Positions 18,959 through 26,675 of a stretch of DNA of 48,001 bases are shown here, piece by piece (the stretch's first letter is position 1; every line of letters starts with the position of its first letter). The notes beneath the pieces were generated by a model that was not told the DNA's origin, searched no databases, and worked only from the letters and a program-made list of their open reading frames with translations. The stretch spans positions 1 through 48,001 of the forward strand of contig JACZKQ010000119.1 of assembly GCA_014859965.1 (NCBI GenBank). Reading direction: 5' to 3'. The translations under genes were made by a program, and so were the position numbers. Source of the stretch: Phycisphaerae bacterium (GTDB taxonomy: Bacteria; Planctomycetota; Phycisphaerae; Sedimentisphaerales; Anaerohalosphaeraceae).

Positions 18959-19136
18959 TTGGAACCTCCTCATGAATGATTATAGAAGCTTTTGGTGGTT
19001 GGCGCCGTTCACGTGCGCCCTCACTTGTCACGCCACGTTTGTGATCGTCTGATGGTATCCTCCCGGGCCGTGCTGCCTTTGCCTTAAGGTGTGGTTCATC
19101 TTTCTCCCTGGCAAGGCCCAGTCACTTCCCGGATCA

Positions 19137-19163
19137 ATTATATCTTGCCCGACATAATATCAA
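19137..19163 (-). promoter_or_regulatory. Candidate promoter of the double-cassette LamG gene
   Basis: On the minus strand, TTGATA (19158-19163) and a perfect TATAAT (19137-19142) are 15 bases apart, shorter than ideal. The leader to ATG 18958 would be about 170 bases. The surrounding stretch is the most A/T-rich of this intergenic region. Confidence 0.4.
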
Positions 19164-19381
19164 AGAAGTAATTTTAAAAAAAAATGGCACATCGTGAGAT
19201 AGCATTTCGTCTTACCGTATCGGTCCTGTCCCTATGGCGGCATGCCGGCGCACCGTCACGAGCGGCACCAGTGCGGGCAGCGCTGCACATGCTGTACTGC
19301 ATAACCGAATCACAATAAGCAGAAGGTTGGGAGCCGGCACACGCAAATTAGGAGCAAGGTTAGAACGTAAGGGGACCTGTA

Positions 19382-19483
19382 ATGGCGGATCGCGAAACCT
19401 GGGCAAAATGGCTGGATTCGGTGGGTTCAGAGGATGTGGCGGCGGTCGGCGGCAAGAACGCCTATTGTCGCCGAAGCCATTGA
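19382..19483 (+). pseudogene. Remnant of a PEP synthase / pyruvate-phosphate dikinase N-terminus
   Basis: A 33-codon ORF begins MADRETWAKWLDSVG and continues SEDVAAVGGKNA, which matches the opening of PEP synthase and related dikinases (W-L then [DE]-V-x-x-V-G-G-K-N-A). After GGKNA the expected ASLGEM is replaced by YCRRSH and a stop. Another frame stays open for about 20 codons but does not resume the family pattern as far as I can read. A purine-rich GTAAGGGGA precedes the ATG. Downstream DNA belongs to the convergent transketolase gene, so the rest of the enzyme is missing. It may be a decayed 5-prime end left by a deletion or rearrangement; a chance match over 20 residues is possible. This is the only gene-like content in the 630 bases between 18959 and 19588. 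Confidence 0.45.
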
Positions 19484-19527
19484 GGGGAGTTACCGACTGC
19501 GAGCGGTACGACACCGGTGAAGTTTCA

Positions 19528-19557
19528 CAGAACCCGCGGTGCTATCGGCGGGTTCTG
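19528..19557 (-). terminator. Hairpin after the transketolase operon
   Basis: A perfect 10-bp inverted repeat, CAGAACCCGC (19528-19537) and GCGGGTTCTG (19548-19557), 32 bases past the stop of the transketolase C-terminal subunit. The U-tract is poor, so termination is inferred from position and stem strength. Confidence 0.55.
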
Positions 19558-19588
19558 CACATCGACCGGATCGCCGCTGTCAAGTTCG

Positions 19589-20566
19589 TCACGTCGAGAC
19601 GTGCTGTTTTCGGTTCACAACGCTTTGAGCGGCCGCGGCGATGTCCTGCGGAGCCAGGTGATACTTCGTCAACAGGTGTTCAGGGTCCCCCGACTCGGCG
19701 TACGTGTCGTCAAGTCCGACACACGCGACGGGAACCGGATAACGCCGGCAAACCACCTGCGCGACCGCGGCGCCCATCCCCCCGGCAAGGAGATGTTCCT
19801 CGGCGGTGACGATGGCGCCGGTGTGGCGGGCGGCCGATTCGATCGCCTCGCTGTCAATGGGTTTCACTGTGTGCATATCCAGAACGGCTGCCTTGATGCC
19901 TTCTTCCGCGAGTTGATGGGCGGCCACGAGCGCACAGGCGACCATGAGGCCGCACGCAATGATCGTGACGTCGTCACCGCTTCTTAGCAGGTTGGCCTTG
20001 CCGATTCGATATTCGAAATCATCCCTGTAAACAATGGGAAACTTAGGTCGCCCGACGCGCATATACACGGGCCCTTCGTGATCGAGCATGGCGTCCGTCG
20101 CCTTGCGGGTCGAAGGGGCGTCGGCAGGGCACAGCACTGCAAATCCCGGCAAAGCACGGGCAAGGGCCATATCCTCGATGCCCATCTGGCTTGGGCCGTC
20201 CTGGCCGATGTTGATGCCGTAATGCGAGCCGACGAACTTAATGTTCAGCCGGGGATAAGCGACACTCATCCTCAATTGATCGAAGGCGTTGCACATTAGA
20301 AAAGCGGCGAAACTGGCGACGACGACCTCCTTGCCGAAGGCGGCCAACCCGGCGGCGATGCCGACCAGATTACTTTCGGCAATTCCGACGTTGAAGAAGC
20401 GGTCGGGGAATTCCTCCGCAAAGTACTCCGTGCGAGTCGAGTTTGCAACGTCGCCGTCAAGGACGACGAGATCCAGCCGGTGCCGTCCGGCTTCGGCGAG
20501 CGCCTCGCCGAAGGCATCGCGGGTCGCTGGGCCGTAGTCAAGCCCTATGTCTGTGCCTATGTTCAT
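19589..20566 (-). CDS. Transketolase C-terminal subunit (pyrimidine-binding and C domains)
   Basis: 325 aa. This is the second half of a split transketolase. It has a pyrimidine-binding domain (about 10-175: LDGDVANSTRTEYFAEEFPD, FFNVGIAESNLVGIAAGLA, SHYGINIGQDGPSQMGIED) and a transketolase C domain (about 190-325: GDDVTIIACGLMV, AVLDMHTVKPID, IVTAEEHLLAGGMG). The glutamate in GIAESN is the family's cofactor-activating residue. With its partner it would transfer two-carbon units between ketose and aldose phosphates in the pentose phosphate pathway, in the cytoplasm. ATG 20566 follows AGGAAAAAAGA. The gap to the upstream subunit gene is only 9 bases, so the two are co-transcribed. A hairpin follows the stop. 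The split form is common in Planctomycetota, archaea and some Firmicutes. Confidence 0.93.
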   Translation of the reverse strand: MNIGTDIGLDYGPATRDAFGEALAEAGRHRLDLVVLDGDVANSTRTEYFAEEFPDRFFNVGIAESNLVGIAAGLAAFGKEVVVASFAAFLMCNAFDQLRMSVAYPRLNIKFVGSHYGINIGQDGPSQMGIEDMALARALPGFAVLCPADAPSTRKATDAMLDHEGPVYMRVGRPKFPIVYRDDFEYRIGKANLLRSGDDVTIIACGLMVACALVAAHQLAEEGIKAAVLDMHTVKPIDSEAIESAARHTGAIVTAEEHLLAGGMGAAVAQVVCRRYPVPVACVGLDDTYAESGDPEHLLTKYHLAPQDIAAAAQSVVNRKQHVST

Positions 20567-20575
20567 TCTTTTTTC

Positions 20576-21451
20576 CTATGTCTGGTTTTGATACTGCTGC
20601 TGAAGTTCATCGAGCGCGGCCTGCACATGGTCTTCCTTGACTGCCGTGCCGTGCTTTCTGCTTTTGGCATCCTCTTCGAACGTGCTGAGTCCTTTGCCTT
20701 TGAGCGTGTGGGCGATGATCATCCGGGGTGCGCCGCCGGTCTCCGGCGGTTCTTCGAACGTATGGAGGATGGCGGAGATGTCGTGGCCGTCGATCTCTTC
20801 GACGTGCCAGCCGAAAGCCTGCCATTTCGGCGGCAGGGGATACAGGGCGGGCATCACCTTGCCGACGGCGTTGGTCTGTTGATACCCGTTGTGGTCAATG
20901 ATCGCGGTGAGATTATCCAATTTATGGCTTGCCGCAAACATCGCTGCCTCCCAGACCTGGCCTTCCTGGACCTCACCGTCGCCCAGCATGACGTAAACAT
21001 GGAAATCGCCGTGGTCCATCTTACCGGCCAGGGCGTGCCCCACACCCAGGGACAATCCTTGACCCAGCGACCCGGCGGACGACTCCAGGCCCGGAACGGC
21101 TCGCATATTCGGGTGTCCCTCAAGAGGCGAATCGTTCTTACGCAACGACGGTAAAAGATCCTGAGAAAAGAAACCGGCGTGCGCCATGGTCACGTAGAGG
21201 CCCGGCGCGGCGTGCCCCTTGCTCAGGACAAAGCGGTCGCGATGCGGCCACTCCGGCCGGTCCGGGTCGTACCGCATGATCGGCCGTAGATAGAGACAGG
21301 TCAGTATGTCAATGGCGGATAAGGAACTGGAGGGATGGCCTGAGCCCGCCTCGCTGGTGATCTCGATGATCTGTTTGCTCATGTTGAGACTGATCTGCCG
21401 CAATTCGTCCGCGGAGCGCTGCTGCGTTTGTGCCGGCGAGGAAGGCTGCAT
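20576..21451 (-). CDS. Transketolase N-terminal subunit (thiamine diphosphate-binding)
   Basis: 291 aa. This is the first half of a split transketolase. It contains ITSEAGSGHPSSSLSAIDIL, DRFVLSKGHAAPGLY, PGLESSAGSLGQGLSLGVG, and the thiamine diphosphate motif GDGE...N (MLGDGEVQEGQVWEA to IIDHNGYQ), ending with HTLKGKGLSTFE. The start is ATG 21451, where AAGGAG lies 9 bases upstream; a longer reading adds 18 residues without a ribosome site. It is the promoter-proximal gene of a two-gene operon with the C-terminal subunit. Together they equal one classical transketolase of about 620 residues. The histidines in the GSGHP and SKGHAAP motifs are conserved. Confidence 0.93.
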   Translation of the reverse strand: MQPSSPAQTQQRSADELRQISLNMSKQIIEITSEAGSGHPSSSLSAIDILTCLYLRPIMRYDPDRPEWPHRDRFVLSKGHAAPGLYVTMAHAGFFSQDLLPSLRKNDSPLEGHPNMRAVPGLESSAGSLGQGLSLGVGHALAGKMDHGDFHVYVMLGDGEVQEGQVWEAAMFAASHKLDNLTAIIDHNGYQQTNAVGKVMPALYPLPPKWQAFGWHVEEIDGHDISAILHTFEEPPETGGAPRMIIAHTLKGKGLSTFEEDAKSRKHGTAVKEDHVQAALDELQQQYQNQT

Positions 21452-21624
21452 TTTATGATGCTCCTTTTTGCCTGATAAGCGTCCATATCGCCGCAGAACC
21501 GCCAAACGGTCCTCTCAAACGGCGTCCATTCTGCTGTTCTGTAGTCGTACATAAACAGGCTTTTCTTTATATCCGAATAACTTGGCATCAAGGCATATGC
21601 GATTGGGCTTAATAAGCTATATAC

Positions 21625-21771
21625 ATGTCCCGATTACCAGTTCAAGGAGGTGTTTACTGCTCTGATAAACGCAGCACTTGCCCAAATTGTAAGGAGGTGC
21701 AGGCGAACAGCCTTCCGGCCGAAGGTATCATTGCGCATCGGCGCCAGTGCCGGGAGTGCGCCTTACTTTGA
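21625..21771 (+). CDS. Small zinc-ribbon protein (48 aa)
   Basis: ATG 21625 to TGA 21771 encodes 48 residues with two cysteine pairs: C19-P-N-C22 and C42-R-E-C45, plus an extra C12. The spacing and the A-x-R-R-Q-C-R-E-C segment resemble the zinc ribbon of NrdR-like regulators (C-P-x-C ... R-R-R-x-C-x-x-C), without the ATP-cone. It ends 26 bases before the GH130 start on the same strand. A strong AAGGAGG lies inside the proposed coding region (21644-21650), in the wrong place for this ATG, and no ribosome site precedes the ATG, so the true start is unclear. Overlapping reading frames here lack a recognisable pattern. Zinc binding is inferred from the four cysteines; a DNA- or RNA-contacting role is a guess. 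Confidence 0.45.
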   Translation: MSRLPVQGGVYCSDKRSTCPNCKEVQANSLPAEGIIAHRRQCRECALL

Positions 21772-21797
21772 AGCATGGGTCATAGAAAGGTTTGCCA

Positions 21798-22721
21798 GTG
21801 CAGGACCGCCAGGAAATATTTCACCGTTCGCCGCATAACCCGATTCTCACGCCGCATGACCTGCCCTTCAGGGCGGTGGGGGTGCTGAATCCGGGTGCAG
21901 CCGAAAGGGATGGCGAGGTGATTTTGCTCTTGCGTGTTGAGAACGTCAACGGCATATCGGACATTTACCGCGCCCGCAGCCGCAATGGTGCTACAGATTG
22001 GCAGATTGATAAAGAACCGGTGCTTCGCCACGGACTCAAGGAGTGGCACTATGAGGAGTGGGGTTGCGAAGATGCCCGCGTCACCTACGTGCCTGAGGAC
22101 GCCTGCTGGTACGTGACCTATGTGGCGTTCTCGCAGATGGGGCCGGCCGTGGCGATCGCTCGAACGACGGATATGGAGAACTTCGAAAGACTCTGCCTGT
22201 TAGGCGCAACCAACGACAAAGATGGCGTCCTGTTTCCAGCCAGGTTCGGGGGCGATTACGCCATTCTGCACCGGCCCGACGCAGGAGGTTATCAGCATAT
22301 CTGGTCAGCTTACTCCCGCGATCTCATACGGTGGGGCGAACCCCATGTCGTCTTGCAGGAAAGGGGCGGCCCTGAATGGGACGCGGTCCGCGTGGGTGCA
22401 GGGCCGCCGCCCATCAGGACGGCCAAGGGCTGGCTGCTTATCTACCATGGGGTAAAGACGTACGGGGCCGGCCCTCTGTACCGTGCGGGGGTGGCCCTTT
22501 TGGACAGCGATGTGCCGTACAAAGTTGTAGCCAGGTCGCACGAATTTGTTTTTCAGCCCGAGGCGCCCTACGAGTTGTCCGGCCTGCTTCCCAACGTGGT
22601 ATTCCCCACCGGCGCGCTGATTCGCGGCGACGAAATCTGGATGTATTACGGGGCGGCGGACCGCTGCGTCGGTTTGGCGACGGCGAAACTCAGCGACCTC
22701 CTGGCAGTGCTGGACGTCTAA
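21798..22721 (+). CDS. Glycoside hydrolase family 130 protein (beta-mannoside phosphorylase-type)
   Basis: 307 aa. GTG 21798 is chosen because GAAAGG (21785-21790) lies 7 bases before it; a TTG two codons earlier is too close. Family motifs appear in order: NPIL (about 15), NPGA, ILLLRVENVNGISDIYRARS, WGCEDARVTYV, NDKDGVLFPAR, RVGAGPPPI, WLLIYHG, and WMYYGAADRCVGLATA. These form the five-bladed beta-propeller of GH130. Members phosphorolyse or hydrolyse beta-1,2- or beta-1,4-mannosides; phosphorylases release mannose 1-phosphate. The E-D-x-R segment carries the proposed catalytic aspartate. There is no signal peptide, so it acts in the cytoplasm on imported oligosaccharides. Which linkage it uses cannot be told from the sequence. 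Its divergent neighbours are the transketolase genes. Confidence 0.9.
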   Translation: MQDRQEIFHRSPHNPILTPHDLPFRAVGVLNPGAAERDGEVILLLRVENVNGISDIYRARSRNGATDWQIDKEPVLRHGLKEWHYEEWGCEDARVTYVPEDACWYVTYVAFSQMGPAVAIARTTDMENFERLCLLGATNDKDGVLFPARFGGDYAILHRPDAGGYQHIWSAYSRDLIRWGEPHVVLQERGGPEWDAVRVGAGPPPIRTAKGWLLIYHGVKTYGAGPLYRAGVALLDSDVPYKVVARSHEFVFQPEAPYELSGLLPNVVFPTGALIRGDEIWMYYGAADRCVGLATAKLSDLLAVLDV

Positions 22722-22739
22722 GGGTCGCAGAAAGGGCAA

Positions 22740-22771
22740 GGGCGCCGCTGCAGTGATTGAGAGCGGCGCCC
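22740..22771. terminator. Hairpin between GH130 and tRNA-Ser
   Basis: A perfect 10-bp stem, GGGCGCCGCT (22740-22749) and AGCGGCGCCC (22762-22771), with a 12-base loop. It sits 18 bases after the GH130 stop and 6 bases beyond the 3-prime end of the minus-strand tRNA, so it can end both transcripts. On the minus strand it is followed by CTTGCCCTTTC. Confidence 0.65.
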
Positions 22772-22777
22772 TTCGAG

Positions 22778-22862
22778 CGGAGGAGGAGGGATTCGAACCC
22801 CCGGTACCTTGCGGTACAGCGGTTTTCAAGACCGCCACCTTAGGCCACTCGGTCACTCCTCC
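22778..22862 (-). tRNA. tRNA-Ser (anticodon TGA)
   Basis: Read on the minus strand, the 85-base sequence starts GGAGGAG and ends CTCCTCC plus a G discriminator, a perfect 7-bp acceptor stem. It has a D-arm, an anticodon stem GGCGGTC/ACCGC with loop CTTGAAA (anticodon TGA at 22826-22828), a long variable arm TGTACCGCAAGGTACCG typical of serine tRNAs, and a T-arm with loop TTCGAAT. The 3-prime CCA is not encoded. It reads UCN serine codons. Confidence 0.95.
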
Positions 22863-22905
22863 CGGTTCAGGTCCAATGAGGAACCCTTCGGACAAGTTCC
22901 CGCTT

Positions 22906-22934
22906 ACTCTACATCCAACGGAGCGATATTGCAA
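22906..22934 (-). promoter_or_regulatory. Candidate promoter of tRNA-Ser
   Basis: On the minus strand, TTGCAA (22929-22934), a 17-base spacer and TAGAGT (22906-22911). A start near 22899 would leave a 37-base leader before the mature tRNA 5-prime end. Confidence 0.45.
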
Positions 22935-23129
22935 GAAGATAAGAGCGAGGGACGGTTTTCATCCACTCCTCGGGTAAATTCCCGGACTTGTCAAGGCAAA
23001 AGCTTTCCATATTCGGGTAAAACCGCTGCCGGTATCACCCGATGTCCGCAACAACGCGCGAACCAGCGGTTGTTTGAGCTTGATAATTGGGCGAACCAGT
23101 AAAACCATATTTTTTAGATGAGGTGAAAC

Positions 23130-23513
23130 ATGGCAATTATGACACGTCGAAAGTTTGCAGTACTGGCGTTGGCGGGGCTTAGCGCGGTCACCGTAGCGGG
23201 GTGCAGGAGAAGAGAGCCTCAGCCGCCGGCGGCCGGCACCGAGACCCGGCAGACGACGCCGGAGCCGCAGGAGGCGCCTGAGCCCAGGCCGATGGACCCG
23301 GAGCCTGAGTACGACACTGAGTACGAGCCCGAGCCGGAACCTCAACCCGAGCCGGAGCCTGATGACGAGCGCCAGCCTGGCGAAACCGATCAGACCGATC
23401 AGCCCGACGAGTTCGACGGGACCGATCAGCCCGACGAGACTGATGAACCCGACGATCAATCCGACGAGACTGATGAATCCGACGAGACCGGCTGGCAGGA
23501 CATGGAAGAGTAG
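23130..23513 (+). CDS. Small acidic, proline-rich lipoprotein
   Basis: 127 aa. ATG 23130 is preceded by GAGGTGA. The N-terminus is MTRRKFAVLALAGLSAVT followed by VAGC, a lipobox (cysteine about residue 25), so it is probably lipid-anchored. The twin arginine in TRRKF is Tat-like. The mature part has no fold-forming hydrophobic residues: first a P/E-rich stretch (PEPEPQPEPEP), then a run of D/E/T/Q in a degenerate repeat (TDQPDE, TDEPDD, SDETDE). It must be highly negatively charged and disordered; it could bind cations or act as a spacer. I do not recognise a family. The region 22863-23129 upstream holds only the tRNA promoter. Confidence 0.7.
   Translation: MAIMTRRKFAVLALAGLSAVTVAGCRRREPQPPAAGTETRQTTPEPQEAPEPRPMDPEPEYDTEYEPEPEPQPEPEPDDERQPGETDQTDQPDEFDGTDQPDETDEPDDQSDETDESDETGWQDMEE
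23385..23490 (+). repeat. Degenerate tandem repeat encoding T/S-D-[EQ]-x-D-E units
   Basis: Inside the acidic lipoprotein gene, units such as ACCGATCAGCCCGACGAG and ACTGATGAACCCGACGAT recur with small changes. Units of about 18-24 bases stay in frame, which points to slippage or unequal exchange with selection for charge. Confidence 0.65.
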
Positions 23514-23565
23514 GGCGGGTTGGCCTCCAGAGCGAAGCGGCTGGCCGTGTCCTGTGGGCGTAAGC

Positions 23566-24957
23566 TCAGACCGGCCGGCCGAAAAGCGTCAGGGCCGACG
23601 TCTGGTCGATGCGGATACGCGCAAACCGCCCCGTTAGTGACTCCGGGCCATTGAACACGACAATGTAATCTGTCGCCGTTCGCCCGACGAGCTGAGGATG
23701 GCCGGCTTCCTGTGCGTTGTTCAGGTGGGGCTTCTTGCTCAAGCCTTCCACGAGGACTTCAAGTTCGCGCCCCAGAAACCGGCTGTTGTAGTCGGCCGCG
23801 ATCTCGTTCTGCAGGGCCAGAAGCGCGTGATTCCGCTGCTGTTTGATCTCCGAAGGCACGGAATCGGCCAGCTTCTGCTCTGCACGTGTGCCCGGCCGCG
23901 GCGAGTACTTGAAAACGAAGATGTTTTTGTAACAGGCCGCCCGCACCAGTGCCGCCGTCGCCTCGAAATCCTCGTCGGTCTCCCCCGGAAAGCCCACGAT
24001 GAAATCGCCTGCGATCGCAATGTCCGGCACAATCGCGCGTGCCTTGGCGAGCAGATCCAGATAGTGCTGTGCGGTATAACGGCGGTTCATTGCTGCAAGG
24101 ATGCTGTCTGAGCCGCTCTGTGCCGGGATGTGCAGATAAGGGCAAACCTTCGGCAGCCGGGCCATCGCATTGAGAATGGAATTGTCGAATGCCCCCGGAT
24201 GGCTGGTCACGAAGCGCAGCCAGTGAATGCCCTCAATCTCGCTTGCCATTTCGAGCAGGTCCGCGAGTTTGTAGGTGCGTTCGCCCGCGCTATACGCATA
24301 GGAATTGACCGTCTGGCCGAGCAGTGTGACCTGCTGAATGCCCTGATCGGCAAGTTTGCGAATCTGCTCCATGATCGCACGCGGCGGCCGCGACACCTCC
24401 GGCCCGCGTACGTACGGCACCACACAATAAGAACAAAAATTGTTGCACCCCCTCATGATTCGCACAAAAGCCTGCGATTTGATGTGATTTTCGTCCGAAT
24501 CATAGGCCGTTTCGAACGCATCCAGGTGTTCCGCTGCCGCGGCGTCGTCGGGCGTGCGAATATGCTGCGTCACGGCAATGCGTACCGCGGGCCCATTTGT
24601 TTCCAGAGCGGCGGTGAGCATATCGGGCATTTGCGGAATCTGGTGCGGCCCCACGACAATATTTACGGCCTCATGCGCCAGCAGCGACTCGCCTAACCGC
24701 TGGGCCATGCAGCCCATGACCGCCACAACCAGCCCCGGGCGGCTCTTCTTCATGTGCTTCAAGTGCCCCAAATGCGAAAAAACCCGCGCCTCGGCGTGCT
24801 CCCGCACCGAGCAGGTGTTGATCACCACCGCATCGGCATCGGTCGCCTTGTCGGTCATCTCGAAGCCCGCCGCACGCAGCGCAGCGGCGACCAGAGATGA
24901 ATCCAACTTGTTCATCTGGCAGCCGAAGCACTTTATGTATACCTTTCGGGTCGTCAT
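23566..24957 (-). CDS. miaB: tRNA-2-methylthio-N6-dimethylallyladenosine synthase MiaB
   Basis: 463 aa, close to the usual 440-475. The N-terminal UPF0004 domain has three cluster cysteines (KCFGCQMN, INTCSVREHAE, VMGCMAQR). The radical SAM motif CNNFCSYCVVPYVRGPEVSR lies near residue 156, and a TRAM domain ends the protein (GRFARIRID). MiaB adds a methylthio group to position 2 of i6A37 in tRNAs that read UNN codons, using two 4Fe-4S clusters and S-adenosylmethionine. ATG 24957 follows GGAG; an 18-residue extension upstream is rejected because it has no ribosome site. It is divergent from the metallophosphoesterase gene. MtaB and RimO relatives are less likely because of the VVPYVRG-E-x-SR context. 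Confidence 0.95.
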   Translation of the reverse strand: MTTRKVYIKCFGCQMNKLDSSLVAAALRAAGFEMTDKATDADAVVINTCSVREHAEARVFSHLGHLKHMKKSRPGLVVAVMGCMAQRLGESLLAHEAVNIVVGPHQIPQMPDMLTAALETNGPAVRIAVTQHIRTPDDAAAAEHLDAFETAYDSDENHIKSQAFVRIMRGCNNFCSYCVVPYVRGPEVSRPPRAIMEQIRKLADQGIQQVTLLGQTVNSYAYSAGERTYKLADLLEMASEIEGIHWLRFVTSHPGAFDNSILNAMARLPKVCPYLHIPAQSGSDSILAAMNRRYTAQHYLDLLAKARAIVPDIAIAGDFIVGFPGETDEDFEATAALVRAACYKNIFVFKYSPRPGTRAEQKLADSVPSEIKQQRNHALLALQNEIAADYNSRFLGRELEVLVEGLSKKPHLNNAQEAGHPQLVGRTATDYIVVFNGPESLTGRFARIRIDQTSALTLFGRPV

Positions 24958-25004
24958 CGGAACTCCGCAGTATAGCGGTTTTTTCAAGGTAAAGCAATAT
25001 ACGC

Positions 25005-25033
25005 ATGCCAAGTCTGGCGGTTGCTGCTATAAT
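25005..25033 (+). promoter_or_regulatory. Candidate promoter of the metallophosphoesterase gene
   Basis: A perfect TATAAT (25028-25033) lies 17 bases after ATGCCA (25005-25010, 4 of 6 to consensus). The predicted transcript start near 25040 excludes any coding start upstream of it and fits ATG 25062 or 25077. Confidence 0.5.
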
Positions 25034-25076
25034 AAGGGTTTGTTCCTGTCGAAAAAGCATCATGTTAACGGGTGAT

Positions 25077-26003
25077 ATGCGTCCGATCAGTGAGAAGCGA
25101 CAACGTGTGGAGCGCGAGCGGCGCGAACATCGGGTCAGCCGGGGCCGCTGGGGAAGGTTTCATTTTGAAAACATGCCCTGGCTGGAGGACGTGTTCAAGG
25201 TGATGCTTCGCACCGTCGGCCTGAAAAGGCGAGGCGAGCGAAACGCGCTGGCGCTTTCCGTGGAGTCAACAGAGTTTGCATTCGATAATTTACCGGCGGC
25301 CTTTGATGGCATGCGCATTCTGTTTATCACCGACACGCACATCGACGAGTTTCCAACCCTTGGCGAGACAATACGCCGTCTGGCCGAGTCCGTCTCTTAC
25401 GACGTGTGCATCCTCGGCGGCGATTACAATTTCGCGTATCGGCAGGAGAGCGGCATGGCCTATCTCTGGATGAAGCAGCTCGCCGACGCGCTGGTGCAGC
25501 GATCGCCCGTCTACGGCGTATTGGGCAATCATGACAAGTATGCTATGGGCCAAATGCTTGCCGACTGCGGCGTGACCATGCTGGTGAACGAGCACGCCTA
25601 TCTGGAAAACGATGGCGACCGCCTCTGCCTCGTTGGGCTGGACGATTGTCATTACTACGAGGCCGCCGACATGGATCTTGCCGAACAGGGCATGCAGGAC
25701 GGCTCGTTCAAGGTGCTCATCTGCCATTCGCCGGAAATGTATCAGGATGCCGCCGACGCCGGTTACTCGCTGTACCTTGCCGGGCATACCCACGGCGGGC
25801 AGGTCTGTCTGCCCGGCGGCATCGCAGTCGTCACCTGTGCGACCGTGCCGAGGCGGATCCTGCGCGGCAAATGGTATTACGGCGGGCTGGCGGGCTACAC
25901 CTCGCGAGGCTCCGGTGCAAGCGGCGTATGCGTTCGCTTTTTCTGCCCCCCGGAAATCACCCTTATCACGCTCCGGAAATCCACGGCAGCGGCGCCCCTC
26001 TGA
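25077..26003 (+). CDS. Metallophosphoesterase (YkuE-like, calcineurin fold)
   Basis: 308 aa. The start is ATG 25077, preceded by GGGTGAT; ATG 25062 is an alternative. The five metallophosphoesterase motifs are all present: ITDTHID (D-x-H), LGGDYNF (GD), LGNHDKY (GNHD), ICHSPEMY (H) and LAGHTHGGQV (GH-x-H). These bind two metal ions. A basic, charged N-terminal segment (EKRQRVERERREHRVSRGR) precedes the domain; no signal peptide or transmembrane helix is clear. YkuE-type relatives act on lipid-linked or other phosphoesters at the membrane; the substrate here is unknown. It is divergent from miaB, and the VOC lipoprotein gene follows 88 bases later on the same strand. Confidence 0.88.
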   Translation: MRPISEKRQRVERERREHRVSRGRWGRFHFENMPWLEDVFKVMLRTVGLKRRGERNALALSVESTEFAFDNLPAAFDGMRILFITDTHIDEFPTLGETIRRLAESVSYDVCILGGDYNFAYRQESGMAYLWMKQLADALVQRSPVYGVLGNHDKYAMGQMLADCGVTMLVNEHAYLENDGDRLCLVGLDDCHYYEAADMDLAEQGMQDGSFKVLICHSPEMYQDAADAGYSLYLAGHTHGGQVCLPGGIAVVTCATVPRRILRGKWYYGGLAGYTSRGSGASGVCVRFFCPPEITLITLRKSTAAAPL

Positions 26004-26091
26004 AACGCTGCAAATTCACTGGACGGCCGTGCCCGCACGTGGTACACTGCCCCGAAGTCGACACCAATATGTAACCTGAAAGGAAGAGGTC

Positions 26092-26661
26092 ATGAAGAAT
26101 CACATCAGAAAACAAACGTACGTAGCTGCCGGGCTGGCGATTTACCTGGTCGTGGTGGGCGGCTGCCGTGAGGCACAACAGAAAAAGCAGGTCGCGGACA
26201 TCGTAAAGACCGGAGCTTTCTCGCGCTTGACGATCGATCTCGGTACGGTCGTCAGTGACGTCGAGAAGTCCGCGAAGTTCTACACCGAAGCCCTCGGATT
26301 CACCGAAGTGCCCGGTTTTGATGTGTCGCCTGAAATGGCCGGCGATTCCGGCCTGACCGATTACAAGCCGTTCAAGGTTCGCGTGTTCGTACTCGGCGAG
26401 GGCGACACGGCCACCCGCATCAAACTCATGGAGATCGCCCCAACCGGCGCCAAGGTAGACAACACGTACATCAACTCCAGCCTGGGCTTCAGCTACCTGA
26501 CGATATTCGTCACCGATACCACTGCCTCGGTCGAACGCGCCGTAGCGGCGGGAGCGAAAATCGTCAAGCCGCCGCTTGTTCTGGGCGATGGCGTTACCTA
26601 TCTCACCGTGATCAAGGATCCGGACGGCAACAATGTAGAATTCGTCGGGCCCAAGAAGTAG
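26092..26661 (+). CDS. VOC (glyoxalase/bleomycin-resistance fold) lipoprotein
   Basis: 189 aa. AAAGGAAGAGG precedes ATG 26092. The signal ends with a lipobox, VVVGGC (cysteine about residue 25). The mature domain has the VOC paired beta-alpha-beta-beta-beta layout: FSRLTIDLGTVVSDVEKSAKFY-type opening split over residues 43-64, then LGFTEVPG, FVLGEGDTATRIKLMEI, a second half starting FSYLTIFVTDT, and the closing DPDGNNVEFVGP. Such proteins are often dioxygenases, isomerases or binding proteins with a metal held by H/Q/E residues; the final E is present but an opening H is not. A cell-envelope location is unusual for the family. Its convergent neighbour ends only 14 bases downstream. Confidence 0.82.
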   Translation: MKNHIRKQTYVAAGLAIYLVVVGGCREAQQKKQVADIVKTGAFSRLTIDLGTVVSDVEKSAKFYTEALGFTEVPGFDVSPEMAGDSGLTDYKPFKVRVFVLGEGDTATRIKLMEIAPTGAKVDNTYINSSLGFSYLTIFVTDTTASVERAVAAGAKIVKPPLVLGDGVTYLTVIKDPDGNNVEFVGPKK

Positions 26662-26675
26662 CCGATTTCCGCGGG

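Noticed and set aside
19234-19809. 191-codon + frame across the transketolase end
   Set aside because: Runs through the hairpin and antisense to the transketolase C-terminal subunit; R/G-rich with no family.
21379-21591. 70-codon - frame overlapping the transketolase start
   Set aside because: Overlaps the well-supported start out of frame, has no ribosome site and no recognisable motif.
21550-21600. TTGATG and TATAAA as a promoter for the transketolase operon (- strand)
   Set aside because: The spacer is only 14 bases, too short for a normal sigma-70 promoter.
23385-23490. Tandem repeats as a CRISPR array
   Set aside because: Units are short, degenerate, in frame and have no spacers.
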